Source: Bacteroidales bacterium (GTDB taxonomy: Bacteria; Bacteroidota; Bacteroidia; Bacteroidales; ML635J-15). Taken from it: DNA of 9,273 bases. Shown here piece after piece: positions 7,896-9,273 of the stretch. The stretch is taken from assembly GCA_017997855.1 (NCBI GenBank), contig JAGOEF010000047.1:1-9273 (forward strand), read 5' to 3'. A model generated the notes under the pieces. The model was not told the DNA's origin, did no database searches, and saw only the letters and a list, made by a program, of their open reading frames with translations. Numbering within the stretch: the stretch's first letter is position 1; every line of letters starts with the position of its first letter. Made by a program: the position numbers and the translations under genes.

Positions 7896-8971
7896 GCTAT
7901 TTCGAAGAAGTGCTTACACGCAGCAACCACACCCACGAAGACATTGTGCAAATGCTTCAGGCCGAAGGCGACGACTATGTACAACTGCTCGACTTTGCCT
8001 ACCGGACCAAACAACAGCATATAGGTAATAAGGTCTATTTCAGGGGATTGGTCGAATTGTCGAATATTTGCGACAAAAACTGTTTGTATTGCGGTATCCG
8101 TAAGGACAACGAAAACGTGAAGCGATATGTGGTTACCGACGACGAGGTAATCGGCTGTGCCGAATATGCTTACGAACGAAACTGGGGGTCGGTGGTTATA
8201 CAATCGGGCGAGCTCAACACCGATAATTTTGTGAACCGCATCGAAAGCCTGTTGAAAAAAATCAAGCAGATTGGCAATGGGGCACTGGGAATTACGCTGT
8301 CGTGCGGCGAACAAAGCGAAGATGTCTATAAACGTTGGTTCGATGCCGGCGCGCACCGCTATTTGCTCCGTATTGAAGCTTCGTCACCCGAGTTGTACTC
8401 AAAAATTCATCCCAACGACGAATTGCACCGCTACAAAAACCGGCTTGCAGCCCTCGAGCGCCTGAAGAAAGCAGGATATCAGACCGGAACCGGAGTTATG
8501 ATAGGACTTCCGTTTCAAAGCATCGAAGACCTTGCCGACGATATTGTGTTTATGCGCGATTTTGACATCGATATGTGCGGCATGGGACCCTATATCGAAC
8601 ATGCCGAAACCCCGCTGTATCAGTACCGTAAGGCGCTGCCCCCGCTCAGCGAAAGGCTGCTCCTCACCTTCCGGATGATTGCCACGCTGCGCATTGTGAT
8701 GAAAGATGTTAATATTGCTTCGACTACTGCACTGCAAACCATCGACCCGCGTGGACGAGAAACAGGGCTGAAATCGGGTGCCAATATAATTATGCCCAAT
8801 ATTACCCCGGTGAAATATCACGACGATTATAACCTCTACAAAGGAAAACCTCAGATACCATTCGAAACCGATGAATACCTGAAACAACTCGAACAACAAA
8901 TAAACCGGGCAGGCGACGAAATTGCCTATGGCTCATGGGGCGACCCGAAGCATTTCTTCAGGAGGAAGTAA
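7892..8971 (+). CDS. hydE: [FeFe]-hydrogenase H-cluster radical SAM maturase HydE
   Basis: A 359-residue radical S-adenosylmethionine enzyme. HydE works with HydG and HydF to assemble the two-iron subcluster of [FeFe]-hydrogenases, acting on the iron-CO-CN-cysteine product of HydG. The radical SAM cluster motif CDKNCLYC (Cys60, Cys64, Cys67) sits in [11 protein letters not shown]...CGIR, typical of HydE. Also HydE-like are [13 protein letters not shown] (157-169), [13 protein letters not shown] (230-242), and [11 protein letters not shown] (296-306) near the end of the barrel. There is no cysteine after residue 229, so the non-essential second cluster seen in Thermotoga HydE is absent. Length is usual. 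The start overlaps the folD stop (ATGA), which argues for coupling. The related methylornithine synthase PylB is less likely, as nothing here points to pyrrolysine. No other hyd gene is in the window. Confidence 0.9.
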   Translation: MSYFEEVLTRSNHTHEDIVQMLQAEGDDYVQLLDFAYRTKQQHIGNKVYFRGLVELSNICDKNCLYCGIRKDNENVKRYVVTDDEVIGCAEYAYERNWGSVVIQSGELNTDNFVNRIESLLKKIKQIGNGALGITLSCGEQSEDVYKRWFDAGAHRYLLRIEASSPELYSKIHPNDELHRYKNRLAALERLKKAGYQTGTGVMIGLPFQSIEDLADDIVFMRDFDIDMCGMGPYIEHAETPLYQYRKALPPLSERLLLTFRMIATLRIVMKDVNIASTTALQTIDPRGRETGLKSGANIIMPNITPVKYHDDYNLYKGKPQIPFETDEYLKQLEQQINRAGDEIAYGSWGDPKHFFRRK

Positions 8972-9113
8972 GCAGGTTTTATTCGGTGAAATTGCAAAAT
9001 TTGCTTAAGCATTTAATTAATTGATTTCCTAATATGTATTGCTGATCCATGAATCCAAGTATCTAACCCCGCTCCAGCCCTCGTTTAAAATTATTTAAAA
9101 AAATGTTAATTTT

Positions 9114-9155
9114 ATTTTGGTAAATAAGTTCTTTATTACTTTATTTAAACCAAAT
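9114..9155. repeat. Long imperfect inverted repeat upstream of the DUF4492-like gene
   Basis: Arm 9114-9129 (ATTTTGGTAAATAAGT) pairs with 9138-9155 around an 8-base loop. The stem is four pairs (AAGT/ACTT), a one-base bulge, five pairs, a two-base bulge, then five pairs through TTTGG/CCAAA, about 14 paired positions. It lies in the 247-bp AT-rich spacer after hydE, roughly 65 bp before the ATG at 9219. It may be a terminator-like hairpin for the hydE transcript or a regulator-binding site for the next gene. A T-rich tract does not follow it directly. Apart from this and a 10-bp palindrome (TGCTTAAGCA, 9002-9011), I see no other structure in the spacer. Confidence 0.45.
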
Positions 9156-9190
9156 TTGATTGCATAAAACAGTTTAATTTTTTAATTTTA
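9155..9190 (+). promoter_or_regulatory. Weak promoter candidate for the last gene
   Basis: TTTG at 9155-9158 is followed after 24 bp by TAATTTTA at 9183-9190, a 7-of-8 match to TAnnTTTG. The spacing is longer than ideal and the surroundings are AT-rich, so this is a tentative call. A second near match (TAATTTTT, 9175-9182) is spaced too closely. Confidence 0.3.
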
Positions 9191-9218
9191 CCGCAAGGCA
9201 ACTTAGAAAACAAAGCGC

Positions 9219-9273
9219 ATGAAGATTTTCAGAAAAATATTCAATTTTTATTACGAAGGATTTCGTGATATGC
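9219..9273 (+). CDS. Start of a DUF4492-like small membrane protein (3' end outside the window)
   Basis: An ATG at 9219 opens a frame that runs off the window after 18 codons: MKIFRKIFNFYYEGFRDM. The basic, aromatic start followed by FYxxGFRxM matches what I remember of DUF4492, a Bacteroidota protein of about 70-90 residues with one membrane helix that is usually encoded directly before cydA and cydB (cytochrome bd quinol oxidase). Only the soluble N-terminal part is visible, so the membrane helix cannot be checked. The 247-bp gap after hydE and the promoter-like sequence suggest that it starts a new transcription unit. Confidence 0.6.
   Translation, partial: MKIFRKIFNFYYEGFRDM

Noticed and set aside
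8960..8967. AGGAGGAA, a Shine-Dalgarno-like sequence at the end of hydE
   Set aside because: It encodes the final Arg-Arg-Lys of HydE, and no start codon follows at a usable distance. Other genes in the window do not use such sites.
9002..9011. TGCTTAAGCA palindrome after hydE as a terminator
   Set aside because: It is only ten bases with no unpaired loop room beyond TTAA, the flanks do not extend the stem, and no clear T-run follows.
9156..9169. TTGAT-N4-TAAAA resembling an FNR/CRP-type site before the DUF4492-like gene
   Set aside because: Only the first half-site fits the TTGAT-N4-ATCAA consensus; in this AT-rich stretch that is expected by chance.

Overview
The window looks like chromosomal DNA from a member of the Bacteroidota, probably an anaerobic or microaerobic Bacteroidales-type bacterium. 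Three things point there. Start codons lack Shine-Dalgarno sequences. Promoter-like boxes follow the Bacteroidota pattern (TTTG about 20 bp before TAnnTTTG). The gene families also fit: a secreted DUF1573 protein, the ffh-folD pair, and a downstream small protein that begins like DUF4492. There is no sign of phage, insertion sequences, CRISPR, tRNA or rRNA genes.

Layout. (1) Positions 1-995 (+) hold the 3' part of an unrecognised protein whose start lies before the window; its C-terminus resembles a helix-turn-helix. (2) Positions 992-2557 (-) encode a FAD-dependent oxidoreductase of the UDP-galactopyranose mutase / protoporphyrinogen oxidase-like group. It converges on gene 1, and the two stop codons interlock. 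(3) A 111-bp divergent spacer carries a good promoter for a two-gene unit (+): a secreted DUF1573 protein (2669-3190) and a class I/II PLP aminotransferase (3199-4398), closed by a GNRA-loop hairpin terminator at 4410-4434. (4) Positions 4460-5560 (-) encode a membrane-anchored endonuclease/exonuclease/phosphatase-family protein with a non-ATG start. (5) Divergent from it is a tight unit (+): ffh (5665-6996), folD (7011-7895) and hydE (7892-8971). The folD and hydE genes overlap by ATGA. (6) A 247-bp AT-rich spacer holds a large imperfect inverted repeat. It leads into the first 18 codons of a gene at 9219 that resembles DUF4492, the small membrane protein usually found just before cytochrome bd oxidase genes.

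Most of the window is housekeeping: protein targeting (Ffh), one-carbon metabolism (FolD) and amino-acid transamination. The physiologically telling gene is hydE, which implies maturation of an [FeFe]-hydrogenase and thus fermentative or H2-based metabolism. If the last gene is DUF4492, a bd-type oxidase for low-oxygen respiration or oxygen scavenging is expected immediately downstream. I did not find a convincing undescribed system. The most useful leads are the hydE placement, the hairpin at the start of folD, the inverted repeat before the DUF4492-like gene, and the unrecognised first gene.
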